A DNA stretch of 64,000 bases from Periplaneta americana (Eukaryota > Arthropoda > Insecta > Blattodea > Blattidae), in NCBI RefSeq assembly GCF_040183065.1, contig NC_091117.1, positions 105,621,501-105,685,500 on the forward strand. The letters run 5' to 3'. The notes beneath the pieces are model-generated. The model did no database searches. It was not told the origin of the DNA and was given only the letters and a program-made list of their open reading frames with translations. The translations under genes and the position numbers were made by a program. The first letter of the stretch is position 1. The number at the start of each line of letters is the position of its first letter. Positions 34,866 to 44,699 of this stretch are shown piece after piece.

Positions 34866-35162
34866 TTTTTTTTTAACTTTAACTGCGATAATTACTTAAC
34901 AGTGGTTTCATAACCCATGGTTACTACGTTTTTAACCGACGTTGGTAAAAACAAAGACATGCAACCCGGAAACACAACAGCGCCCAAAGGCAAACAAATG
35001 CAACACGCAAAAATATAGAATACGTTCGTTTCGATGTAGAGCGAATTATGCGCAGTATGCGTTGACTATCATCTTTGCAGAGTTATAGATGCTTTCCTTT
35101 TGTCACTTTGTACCATCACACACTTTATCGTAGATAAATGAGGTGTCAGTTAACCTTGTGTA

Positions 35163-35345
35163 ACTCCTGCGGTGGCTGAGTGGTCACACCTTCGACCTGT
35201 CACGTAGGTGTCCCAGGTTCGAGTCCCGGTAAGATCTGGGATTTTTCGTGGAAAAATCCATAGTGACACTTGTGGCGGACAAGGTTGCAGTTGGGGTTTT
35301 TCTCGGATTCTCCCGCTTTTCCCCGTATTAGGCATCTACATCATT
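35163..35345 (+). mobile_element. tRNA-derived SINE (family S7)
   Basis: Head TGCGGTGGCTGAGTGGTCAC (A box) and B box AGGTTCGAGTCCCGG within 35166-35233. The body continues TGGGATTTTTCGTGGAAAAA and GGCGGACAAGGTTGCAGTTG. No target duplication found. Confidence 0.7.
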
Positions 35346-35908
35346 CGGGTGATTGTAAATTGCACTGGAAAATAGTAAACTGCACTGCAAAGAAACCGGA
35401 CGGCTAATCACTTACCATGTAAACTGCACTGGATGACCGGTGAGTAGAAAATACAAACAGCACTGAAGCTATGAGCTGATATTTGTTGCATAGACTGTAC
35501 TAACACTTCAGTTCATTATGCGTGCCAATTATCACACACTAAGTGTTCGACACTAATACTTTATGTGTCGATTATCAAACACCAATTGTTCAACACTAAT
35601 ACTATAGCCTACTGTAATTTGGCAAAGCTATAACATATATTTTCTATGAATCTGAATCGATCAATTTTTCCTTCCTGTTAATCAGAAATTTGTCTTTCAA
35701 CGTAAATTTGTTTCTTCTTAATATGTGAATTTTTTCCTCAATATGGTGTATTGCTGCTATTGATCTTTACGTAAATTTCGGTCTAAAGACTGATTAACTG
35801 TCCACAAAAATATGTATAGAGGGATGAGAAGGATCAAAACAAGAATTGAAATGAGAATGGAAAGATTCGCACTCATTCGCTGTCCGACCTTTGTCCGCAC
35901 GCAGTGTT
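35346..35908. other. unrecognised DNA
   Basis: A diverged direct repeat is visible: CACACACTAAGTGTTCGACA near 35532 and AAACACCAATTGTTCAACAC near 35577, each followed by CTAATACT. No gene. Confidence 0.45.
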
Positions 35909-36075
35909 GGGCATTAATCAATTAAATTTAATTGCAATTAATCAATAAATTAAAAGTAATCATTTCCTACATTAATTGTAATTAATTTGAATCATAATTA
36001 AATTCAATTATTAATTGCAATGAATCACATACTTATGTAATAATTGTTAATTGTTAGTTGTTAATTGTTATCAAT
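35909..36075. mobile_element. hAT-like terminal segment
   Basis: CAGTGTTGGGCATTAATCAA is the usual style of a hAT-type end. It is followed by about 150 bp of repeated, self-complementary AATTAATTGCAATTAAT-like words. No opposite end was located, so this is probably a solo end or decayed element. Confidence 0.45.
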
Positions 36076-36524
36076 GACTAAAAATACTGTCCTTAGCAGG
36101 AACATGAACTTATTTTTACGAACTGTTAATATATTCATGGAGAAGATTTCTATACATATGCGCTATGGGTGTAGTGTGTACTGTGTGCAGTGTTTAGCTG
36201 TTCACTGCGTTGTAGTTTGGTACTGCGGAAACATAATGGTGAACACAGTCGGCGTATACCTTGTGTCACGTTGTGTATTGCTGTATTTGCTGCTGAGTTT
36301 CCAACTTTCCATTGTGTATTTACAAATTGTACTACTTTATGGATGGTGTTCGATATTATTATTGTTATTGCCAACTCAACCCTGTCTGAAGATACTAGTA
36401 CTAAAAATGGCTTCATAAGAGAGACTTCTTCGTTTGATATCAATAATACTTTGGTGGCGAGTACTAGTTCATCTAACCTCCACGTAAGAACTGAAGTTCT
36501 AATGACTTTACTGGATGGTAATTA
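36076..36524. other. unrecognised DNA
   Basis: Two overlapping open frames of about 115 codons on opposite strands have no recognisable motif. I do not call a gene. Confidence 0.4.
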
Positions 36525-36745
36525 TTTTTATTAGGTTATCAACAACTTGGTTATTTAGCGTCTGAATGAGGCGAAGGTGAAATGCCGGTGAAATGAGTCC
36601 GGGGTCCAGCACCGAAAGATACCCAGAATTTGCTCATAATGGGTTGAGGGAAAACCCCGGAAAAAATCTCAACCAGGTAACTTGTCCCCACCGGGAATGG
36701 AACCCGGGCCGCATGGTTTCGTGGCCAGACGCCACTAAAGGAGTG
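36525..36745 (-). mobile_element. tRNA-derived SINE (family S8), copy 1
   Basis: The minus-strand body matches the copy at 62182-62435: CTGGTTGAG, CCGGGGTTTTCCCTCAACCC, GGTGCTGGACCCCGGACTCA and CATTCAGACGCTAAATAACC. The head (36680-36740) is diverged: the B box reads GGGTTCCATTCCC and the A box is partly lost. Confidence 0.75.
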
Positions 36746-37357
36746 TAGTAAACAGTAATGGAACCATGAATAGTAAATAGTTGGCAGAAAAATTTAGCAC
36801 AATAATTGATAGTTACATCAACATACATTGAAAAACAGTTAAGTAAAAGTATCAAATTTGTATGACAACTAAAAATAACAACACAGCTATCCTTTTCGTT
36901 GTTCAGCACATACTCTTCTCCTTTATCAGTTACAGCGCGCTTTGAAAGAATTACATCGTGAATCATTACGATTGGTTGGTAATTTAGGATACATCTTCCT
37001 GCGTGTATTATATGCATTTATTTTTATTCGATTTAAATCTTTATTGTCAAGAGAATTATTTCTATGGAAAGGAAGTTCTCTTAGAAAGATCCAAATCAAT
37101 TTGCTCGGCCGCGAATATAATTATATCTTCCGTTGCTTTACAATAGCACAATTTGGCGTACTGATTTATTCATTTCTTTATCATGGCTATGAACTAACAC
37201 AATTGTAAAAATGTTATTGTTTCCTACCGTATATTTTCGGATTAAATTTTCGGAGTGTACATCTCCACTTCACTTTACCAGATTTAAGTTCAGTATATTA
37301 TTTTGTAAAATTTAAAATTGTCAATAATGAGCAACTTTCTCCTCGGTCACTAGTAGC
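36746..37357. other. unrecognised DNA
   Basis: An 88-codon plus-strand frame at 36942-37208 is rich in hydrophobic residues but matches no family I know. No gene is called. Confidence 0.4.
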
Positions 37358-37543
37358 AAGAGTAGCCACAGGCATTCCGATCGTTAAGAGTACACATAAC
37401 TAAAGTGACTGGAGTCTGTTTAAAAACAAACATCAGTTTCAATACGCAGTAAGAGTAGCAACAGACATTCTGACCGTTAGAGTACACCTAACAAAACTGA
37501 CTGGGGTCTGTTCAAAAACAAATATCAGTTTCATTACGCAGCA
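37358..37543. repeat. tandem duplication of a 93-bp unit
   Basis: 37358-37450 and 37451-37543 are diverged copies: AAGAGTAGCMACAG, GTTARGAGTACAC, TGACTGGRGTCTGTT and AAACATCAGTTTCA-TACGCAG. The function is unknown. Confidence 0.8.
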
Positions 37544-37721
37544 AACGCCTGTGTCATGAAGGAGTCAGTTCATGAAAACAGACCCTATCAAATTCAAGCA
37601 AGGCGATGTATCGATTGTCGAGTGTGTGCAGACCGGGCAAAACTTAATAAAATGAGAAGAGTGCAATTTACAACATCCAATCAGTGCAGTTTACATACAG
37701 GAAGTTTGAATTCCAGTGCAA

Positions 37722-37990
37722 TTTACCACCGCTCCATCATTCCGTCATCATTTCTCCATTTCGTCACCATTCCATAGCATTCCCCGATCGCCGGCTGCCA
37801 ACGAACGGATGGTGCTGGCCTAGGGACGAGGGGGGTTGCCTGCTCAAAACCTGGGTACGCAGCGAACCTTAGTGTAGTCAGCCGGTGTGGATTTGGGAAT
37901 GCGACTAGCTTGAGGGTTAGCGCAATAGAACGTAACAGGTTGCATTGCTGGGCCATAGTGTCACCTTTCTGTAAATTTCATTCCATAACC
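37722..37990 (+). repeat. dispersed repeat S9, plus copy
   Basis: Inverted relative of 10275-10520. Blocks include CCCCGATCGCCGGCTGCCAA, CTGGGTACGCAGCGAACCTT, GTAGTCAGCCGGTGTGGATT and GGTTAGCGCAATAGAACGTA. Confidence 0.7.
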
Positions 37991-38111
37991 TTGTGTAAGT
38001 ATCCAGTGATTGTGAATGATGGAGAGAAATTACATTTTCAACAGCGGTTATTATTTAACCGTGGTTTCATAAACCATGTTTAATACGTTTTAACCGACAT
38101 TGGTGCACATC

Positions 38112-38772
38112 GAATATAAAAATTGGAAATTTATCCTTTGAATATGTGGAAAAGTTCAAACATCTTGGAGCAACAGAAACAAATATAAATGACACTCGAG
38201 AGGAAATTAAAAGCAGAATAAATATAGGAAATGCCTGTTATTATTCGGTTGGTAAGCTTTTGTTATCCAGTCTGTTCTCAAGAAAGCTGAAAGTTAGAAT
38301 TTTTAAAACAGTTATATACCTATTACCGGTTATTCTGTATGGTTGTGAAACTTGAACGCTCTCACTTTGAGAGAGGAACAGAGGTTAAGGGTGTTCGAGA
38401 ATAATGTTCTTAGGAAGACATTTGTGGCTAAGGGGGACGAAGTTACAGGAGAATAGAGAAAGTTACACAACGCAGAACTGCACACATTGTATTCTTCACC
38501 TAACATAGTTAGGAATATTAAATCCATACGTTTAAGATGGGCAGGGCATGTAGCACGTATGGGCGAATCCAGAAATGCATGTAGAGTGTTAGTTGGGAGA
38601 CCGGAGAGAAAAAAACCTTTGGGGAGACCGAGACGTAGATGGGAGGATAATATAAAATGGATTTGAGGGAGGTGGAATATGATGGTAGAGACTGGATTAA
38701 TCTATGGCGGACTTATGTGAGGGCTGCAAATAAGTTCCGGGTTCCTTAAAAGTCATTTGTAAGTAAGTAAGT
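38112..38772 (+). mobile_element. LINE B copy 3, strongly 5'-truncated
   Basis: Begins at the codons for IGNLSFE and ends in the (GTAA)n tail. It is flanked by an exact 13-bp duplication ATTGGTGCACATC at 38099-38111 and 38773-38785. The reading frame has stops and small indels (for example after LYGCET), so it is older than copies 1 and 2. It encodes only the thumb-to-C-terminus region, with no catalytic box. Confidence 0.88.
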
Positions 38773-38785
38773 ATTGGTGCACATC

Positions 38786-40703
38786 TCCAATAATCTGTAC
38801 ACGCTCCGATTTCTGCTGTGTGAGTGAAGACATTCTCTTCGGGTTACAATCGCTAGGCATTTTGTAACAGTTTCAGCCTCAAGGTTTGGTGCTCCCTGTT
38901 GGGACAGCCTCCACACAAAGGCGTGACTTTACACTGGGACACAAGCACCGAGTAATTGACTGATCTGTATGAACTCGCCGGATTTCTTTCCGCAGCGCGC
39001 GGTCGTGTGCCGTCACACCTGCCCCATCTGCTCCTGCAGTATTCATCACTGCTTGGCCTCCAACAATCAACACCCAATCAGCTCCGATTCTTCGCGCGCC
39101 CCCCACTGAAATGTGCACGCCGTTATCTGGTTCACACGGGCCACCGTTCCCAAGAAACTCTATAAATTATACCGTGAAAATTAATAAAATTTGGACGAGA
39201 GACAGGTTGTTGACCTTTTGTATCTCAAACGGTTCCAGTCTCAAGTTTCTGTTCACGTAACAAAACCTGTCCCATAATCCCTTGATGTCGTTTGCATCAT
39301 TCGTCTTGCTGGTCACGTGACTCACAACTTCATAATACAGTGTTAAGTTATTGCATTACTTCATCTATAAGGGGTTTACTCACGTTTCACTTCAGATTTT
39401 ACAGATTTAGTGGGAGAGAATGGTCAAATTTAATTTTTACTTAATATGGATGAATAGTTTTCATGTTTTTGTATGTATAAATATCATTGCTACAACAACT
39501 TAAATTCAAAGTTAGTCGGATGATGTTTAGGTAAAAGGATATATGTCATAAAAATGAGTTTTGAGATAAATTAAAATTAAACTTTGGACCCTTATTGCAA
39601 ATAATTTTCTACACAAATGAATCACATCAATGCTATTATTCTTTTATTTTTAGCACTCTCATTTGTACAATGTAACTTGTGTATTCACCTGGGGAACTGA
39701 AGCTCCATTTGCACAAAACATGACAACCGCGAACATCATCGAGTTTTGAAAAAAAATGCCAGGATACAGTAATTCACCAAAATAAATATCTCAGCCATTT
39801 CAAACATAATTTCAAAACTTCTATGACATTTTACTCCTAAAAGAATGTTTTTAAAAATGTATTGAACAAAATTTTAATATCGGCTTTCACAATTTTAAGA
39901 TAAACAATTGAATTTAAAAACTAATTTTAGAGGCACTTTTACAGAAATATGAGTACATATTTTTTCAAATATAACGAAATAATGCATTTATTTGTCAGAA
40001 AAAAATATTCTGATAGCCTAAAGAATATGTGTACCAAATATTATAAACGTAGTACTAATAGTTCCGAAGATATAGGCCTATAACTTTTTGTGTGGCATAG
40101 AAAACAAATTACAGTTACGGGAAATTACAGTCAAAGATTGTTATCATTCAAAAATCCTATACTCCAGAACTTTAAAAATGGCGTCACAACAGCGACAAAG
40201 ATATAAATGTGCATTAAATTTTATGTAATATATTTTTCACATATCAAAGGTCATTTTAAAGGATTTTTTTTAATATACTGTTTTCACCATATTTAACCAT
40301 TCTCTCCCCCTTAAGATTTTAGGGCGTCACAATACCATTGTGGCTGAAATCTTACGTTTTCGCCATTATTTACTAGAGTTACGTATTCAAATCTGTCCTT
40401 AACTTCCATCCTCTATCTCAGAATTAGACAATTTATTAAGGAGTAGCAGCCGGAAAAGATCTCACCATATCCTGAGCCTTGGAAAGCTAACCATATCTTG
40501 AAAATCTGTTGGCAGAGTGTTAAAAATAAGGATCTAATATTTTGCAGGGTGATAGTAGGCCTACGCATTACAACAAGCATAATAAGTCCAATAAACATGA
40601 GTTCTATTTTTTTTTGGAAAACATAGGTACATTAAAATTTATGTGTTGGTGACAGATTAATAGGGTCACACATTTTACTCTGTATCTTAACTGGTTCTCA
40701 GTA
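38786..40703. other. unrecognised DNA
   Basis: 38860-39180 is noticeably GC-richer than its surroundings, with open frames on both strands but no motif. The rest is AT-rich. The words AGAGAATGGTCAAATTTAAT (39415) and CACCATATTTAACCATTCTC (40286) are partly inverted, which might mark element ends. Confidence 0.35.
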
Positions 40704-41040
40704 TCAGTGTTCCTTAGCAAACTAATTGCCTGTTCAGTTGAAGGAAATGCCACACCATCAAAACTACAAAAAATTTGGTTTATGCATGACGGAGCATCAG
40801 CCCATTTCCATAACAGAGTCAGACGACATCTAACACGGGTATTTGATCTTCGATTGATTGGGCACGAAGGTCCTGTACCTTGTCCTGCTCGTTCCCCAAA
40901 TCTTAATCCCCTGGACTTTTGGTTATGGGAACACGTAAGATCTTAGTGTATGCAACACCCATTGAAGGCGTTCAAACGCTACAGGATCGTGTCTTCAACG
41001 CCTGTCAGCATATCAGAGACCAACCAGGGATGTTTGAATA
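40704..41040 (+). pseudogene. mariner/Tc1-group transposase fragment
   Basis: The readable frame 40707-40946 includes LQKIWFMHDGASAHFHNRVR (the second catalytic Asp of the triad). IGHEGPVPCPARSPNLNPLD and FWLWEHVRS follow, where the usual SPDLxPxDFFLW third Asp is Asn. After a stop, further similarity continues (HPLKAF, RIVSSTPV). The N-terminal DNA-binding part and first catalytic Asp are missing. The wording fits the transposase group often seen in insects as long single-exon predictions. Element ends were not found. Confidence 0.7.
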
Positions 41041-41073
41041 GTTGGGGTTTCCCTAAGACAGCTCTCACACAAC

Positions 41074-41122
41074 GCAACAAGCAACAAGCAACTGGCAACT
41101 AGCAATATGCAATAGGCAAATT
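41074..41122. repeat. seven tandem 7-bp units
   Basis: Seven consecutive units, each starting GCAA: GCAACAA twice, then GCAACTG, GCAACTA, GCAATAT, GCAATAG and GCAAATT. The phase is kept exactly while positions 5-7 drift. Confidence 0.9.
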
Positions 41123-41255
41123 TTTTTGACCTTCTTCACACCGAGGCTACATACGATTAGCAATCTATTCAAGTCGAGTTTGCTGCTGTGTAGCAAAAGT
41201 TACAAAGAACTCAAAACAAATACTAAAAAGTTCATAAATTGCTGTCAGAGAGGTA

Positions 41256-41440
41256 GAGCTCCATGCAGACTTTGACCTCTGCACTCTGCCTTTTTACCTC
41301 CGGAAAAGACCCGGTACTCAATTTGATAGGAGGCTGAATGAACCTCGGGCCGTTCTAGAACATTGGTTACTAGAAAATTCCGCCACCTCCAGGGATCGAA
41401 CCCCGGACCTTCCAGAGAAATCACAAAGCGAGACAAAAAT
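41256..41440 (-). mobile_element. tRNA-derived SINE (family S4), truncated minus copy
   Basis: On the plus strand, AAGACCCGGTACTCAATTTG, GAACCTCGGGCCGTTCTAGA and GGATCGAACCCCGGACCTTC match the 51179-51471 copy. The A-box end is replaced by unrelated sequence after about 41415. Confidence 0.75.
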
Positions 41441-41544
41441 TACAGGGAGGCCATCACCGCAAAAGAGAAAGTAATTATTGCACTCAAGTAATTATTGATT
41501 ATTCATTTATTTATAGAAAAAGTTACATTTGCATTGGTCCACCG

Positions 41545-41695
41545 TTGTGGCTGAGGGGTTAGCGATTCTAACTCCGAACCCAGCGGGCCCGGGCATGCAA
41601 CTCATTCCATATCGAAGGTTAGCGCAATAGATCTCAATAGGTCGCAGTGCTGGGCCATCCATGCCCCCCTCAGTTAAACTCCATTTCATTCCATA
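41545..41695 (+). mobile_element. SINE-like repeat S9 with tRNA-like head
   Basis: The start GTGGCTGAGGGGTTAGCGAT resembles an A box. The B box is degenerate (GGGCCCGGGCATGCAACTC). The body shares GGTTAGCGCAATAGA and GCAGTGCTGGGCCAT with 37722-37990. Confidence 0.55.
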
Positions 41696-41770
41696 GCATA
41701 CATTTGCATTGTCCTTGTGATTACAAATTTGCAGGAAATTTATGAATAAGAAAGTATGTGTGTGTGTCCC

Positions 41771-42116
41771 ACTCCGTGGCGTCGCGGTCTAAGGCATCCT
41801 GTCTAGGACTCGCGTTACGGAATGCGCGCTGGTTCGAGTCCTCATGGGGGAAGAAATCTTCTCATTAAATTTCGGCCAGTGTATGGGACCGGTGCCCACC
41901 CAGCATCGTGATGCACTTAGGGAGCTACGATAGGTAGCGAAATCCGGTTGCGAATACCAGCTATAACGGCTGGGGGGATCATCGTGCTAACTACACGATA
42001 CCTCCATTCTGGTTGGATGATCGTCCACCTCTGCTTCGGCATGTGGGCGTGAGGCCAGCAGCCGGCTGGTCGGTCTAGGCCCTTCACGGGCTGCAGCGCC
42101 ACGGAGTATTATTTTT
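41771..42116 (+). mobile_element. tRNA-derived SINE with inverted termini (family S10)
   Basis: The head (41771-41850) has GGCGTCGCGGTCTAAGGCAT and B box CTGGTTCGAGTCCTC. The body is about 260 bp and GC-rich. The element begins ACTCCGTGGCG (41771-41781), and the body ends CGCCACGGAGT (42097-42107), an exact 11-bp inverted repeat, then ATTATTTTT. Flanking AAGTATGTGTGTG-TGTCC sequences at 41752-41769 and 42117-42148 look like a target duplication whose TG run has changed length. Confidence 0.75.
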
Positions 42117-42448
42117 AAGTATGTGTGTATGTGTGTGTGTATGTGTCCAATGCCTACTCTCTTCACTTGCGTGATGGCAGGACTGTGACTTATTTTCAAA
42201 TTACACACCACTTCGACGGTCCACGATATGCATGAAGTAGGCTATAGGGTAGAGTAGCATAAATCGCACCGCTTCCTAAATCGCACCACTGCTAGTTTAA
42301 AACAAATTACATACTATAGTAATGTGGCATCTAGTGGTATTGTTACAATCTACCATATGAACTTCCACCATGTCACTTGATTTCTGTCACTTCTTTGTGT
42401 CAGCAGCGTGGTGATAGTGTATCTAATATAATCGCTCAGGTGGATGTA

Positions 42449-42826
42449 CACTATCTACCAAAAAGTAATTGGGCACCCAGGATTTTACGTGCTAGGTGCC
42501 ATGTTTCGGCGGCTGCTATGCAGTGGTATGCAGACAATAATGTTCACCGGTTGGACTGGCCTGCACAGAGTCCTGATCTCAATCCCACTGAGCACCTTTG
42601 GGACGAATTGGACCGGCGGTTTGAGGTTTCGGGAAATTTGGCCAACTTCCATTGTCCAACTGAGTGCCATATTGCAAGAGGAATGGCGACGCATTCCAGT
42701 GGATATCCTACACAAACTAGTGGAGAGCATGCCTGACAGGGTGGCTCCTGTTATAGCAACAAGAGGTGGTACCATGAGGTTCTAAAGGGGCAAAAACAGT
42801 GCCCAGTTACTTTTTGGTAGATAGTG
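42449..42826 (+). mobile_element. 378-bp Tc1-like internally deleted element
   Basis: Inverted ends CACTATCTACCAAAAAGTAA are identical on both sides for 20 bp and beyond, with one mismatch in 28. TA duplications lie at 42447-42448 and 42827-42828. The interior still encodes the transposase end: DNNVHRLDWPAQSPDLNPTE with HLWDELDRR, containing the last catalytic Glu. The first two thirds of the transposase are deleted. It sits inside the pogo-like element. Confidence 0.9.
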
Positions 42827-42968
42827 TATATTTAGCTAACATTTTGTAACTAAGTAACGAATTTGTACGCAAAGAAATCCATAATCTTAAGATATTATTC
42901 GTTTAAAAAGGTATTAAAGAACATTTAACTTAGTAGGATTTTCGAACATGTGGTGATTATAGGCTAGA

Positions 42969-43530
42969 ATGAAGGAAATAATAACTTATAGCGTAGTTTC
43001 TCAATTCTCACCACTTCGTAGGTGCCTAATTCGCACCGGTGCTATATGTGCAACTGTAACAATTCTAACCGTACAAAAGAAGGCCCCAAAAATTTTAACT
43101 GAACGAGGAATGCATCAGGTGGGTGCAATATCAAGTGGTGAAAAGAGCGTTAATACAACAAGTGTGTGCTGCACAAGCTCACCAGGCATCATTCATTATC
43201 AGCTGGTGCTCCTCCAGGATCGTTATTTGTTTGCTCTGAGTTAGGTTACATCAACAGTGAACTATTTGTCGAATAGCTCAAACCTGCCATAGAAAAAAGT
43301 GCTGCTTCTGTAGCCTATGTCCACCTATACGACCCATTCCAAAAAATTTAGAAGCTAGATTATCTCGGGAAAATGGTATGCTTCTGTTTCAGCTTCCTAG
43401 TCATAATACTCATAGGCCCAGCCTTTAGATGTTTCTATGTTCAAATCATTTCAGACAGCTATCATGAAGCAGTTCTTAGGTGGCTTCGAGATAATCGTGG
43501 AGAAAAGATGACGCACTTTACAGTCTGATC
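42969..43530 (+). pseudogene. pogo/jerky-like DDE transposase (inactive)
   Basis: Readable across frames: HQVGAISSGEKSVNTTSVCC (the start of the DDE core in jerky-type transposases) and SELGYINSELFVE with an expected Trp replaced by stop. Downstream come ENGMLLFQLPSHNTHRPQPL, then DVSMFKSFQTA and LRWLRDNRGEKMTHF. The stretch that should carry the LILDNHxSH second Asp is deleted or scrambled, between about 43290 and 43370. The pattern SPHNTHRxQPLDVxxFxxF is diagnostic of the pogo superfamily catalytic domain. Known members cut at TA, in agreement with the flanks. Not functional. Confidence 0.75.
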
Positions 43531-44009
43531 TGCCCGGTGAAGCACATGGCAAATGTATAAGAATAAAAAACGCATTCAGAAAGTTTAAATGTTACGTAAT
43601 TTACGCTCTATTTTTTCAATTTCATTTGAAGATGCGTTACTCTCTTTCATTAATTTCAATAAACTTGTAATTTGCATTTATTACATTATTCATTCAAATA
43701 GGTCTACTCTTCAATATGTTCAATATTAAAAGCTTTCCTTCATCCTGTTCCCTGCAGATAAAGAGGTGCGATTTAAGAAACCGCAGGTGCTATTTAGGAA
43801 ATTAGTTGCCTAAATGGCACCACTGACATGTGTTTCGAAAATGTCATTTTAATTAAAAAAATATTAAATCAAATTCAAGGAATCTATTTTACATTAAAGG
43901 TAAATGTTCTGGGAATGTGTGTCTATAAAGGAATGCAGAAAATAAAAACTGTATTGTTCAATAAAAATTATAAATGCTAAAGTGATGCGATATAGGCAAC
44001 CTTACCCTA

Positions 44010-44494
44010 TCTGTCGAGAGTTATACCGTGTACTAGGGCGAGTGTATTACGTGTAAGTGTTCCTGTAAGTGTAGTGTAAGGAATGGCTGAGAATGATGAT
44101 TGTTCTTTATATTGTGATACCTTCTTCCTATGCAGGCGCAGGAGTGTGCTATGTTGTGTTTGAGTTAAAGAAATAATAGGATATATCAGGACTAGGCAGA
44201 GCTGAGGCGTATGTGCATGGATATCTTGCAGAGGACCGTCACACAAAATCAAATAAACTACATCAATCACATTGCTTTTTTATATAGTAATTAATTCATA
44301 TGGTCTGCATATGTACAGTATTCTCCTGCATTTTTTAAAACTGAATCCAGATGTTCTGGCAGTTTTTCGATTCAACGCCTCAAGAAATTGGGTGGTTTGG
44401 AACTGATGAAATTCTCAAGCCAATTTTTAACAGCAACTTCATTATTAAAGAAGATCCCCCGGATACTGTTGGATGGAGAGTGGAAAAGAGCAGT
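44010..44494. other. unrecognised DNA
   Basis: No gene motif or repeat recognised. Confidence 0.4.
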
Positions 44495-44695
44495 CACTGT
44501 TATTTTTTACCACAATTACCGTTTTTCACACCGCAAAAGGAAATATTTTTGCCCTTGGATAGTTATTTTTTCTCAAGTAGGGATGTCCAAAATGGCATTA
44601 CCTACTGCTGCAAGCATTATAATACTAAGCATTCATTGCTATTTTTTCACCACAGTTATCGTTTTTCACACTAGCGAAAGGAAATATTTTTGCTC
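44495..44695. repeat. diverged direct repeat, about 60 bp, twice
   Basis: 44495-44553 and 44634-44695 share ATTTTTTACCAC, CGTTTTTCACAC and AAAGGAAATATTTTTGC, 139 bp apart. This suggests two remaining units of a longer tandem or a duplicated element end. Confidence 0.7.
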
Positions 44696-44699
44696 GTGA

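Larger units (their letters stand above)
42247..44007 (+). mobile_element. pogo/jerky-like transposon
   Basis: Ends match at 18 of 24 positions: GGGTAGAGTAGCATAAATCG on the left, GGGTAAGGTTGCCTATATCG on the complement of the right. TA duplications lie at 42245-42246 and 44008-44009. The end-proximal motif AAATCGCACC recurs at 42257, 42277, 43024 (variant), 43767 (inverted) and 43812 (variant). It encodes a decayed DDE transposase and contains a Tc1 mini-element at 42449-42826. Confidence 0.75.

Noticed and set aside
36065..36534. Possible membrane protein (hydrophobic 117-codon frame)
   Set aside because: Hydrophobicity follows from T-rich codons. It overlaps another frame and abuts a SINE.
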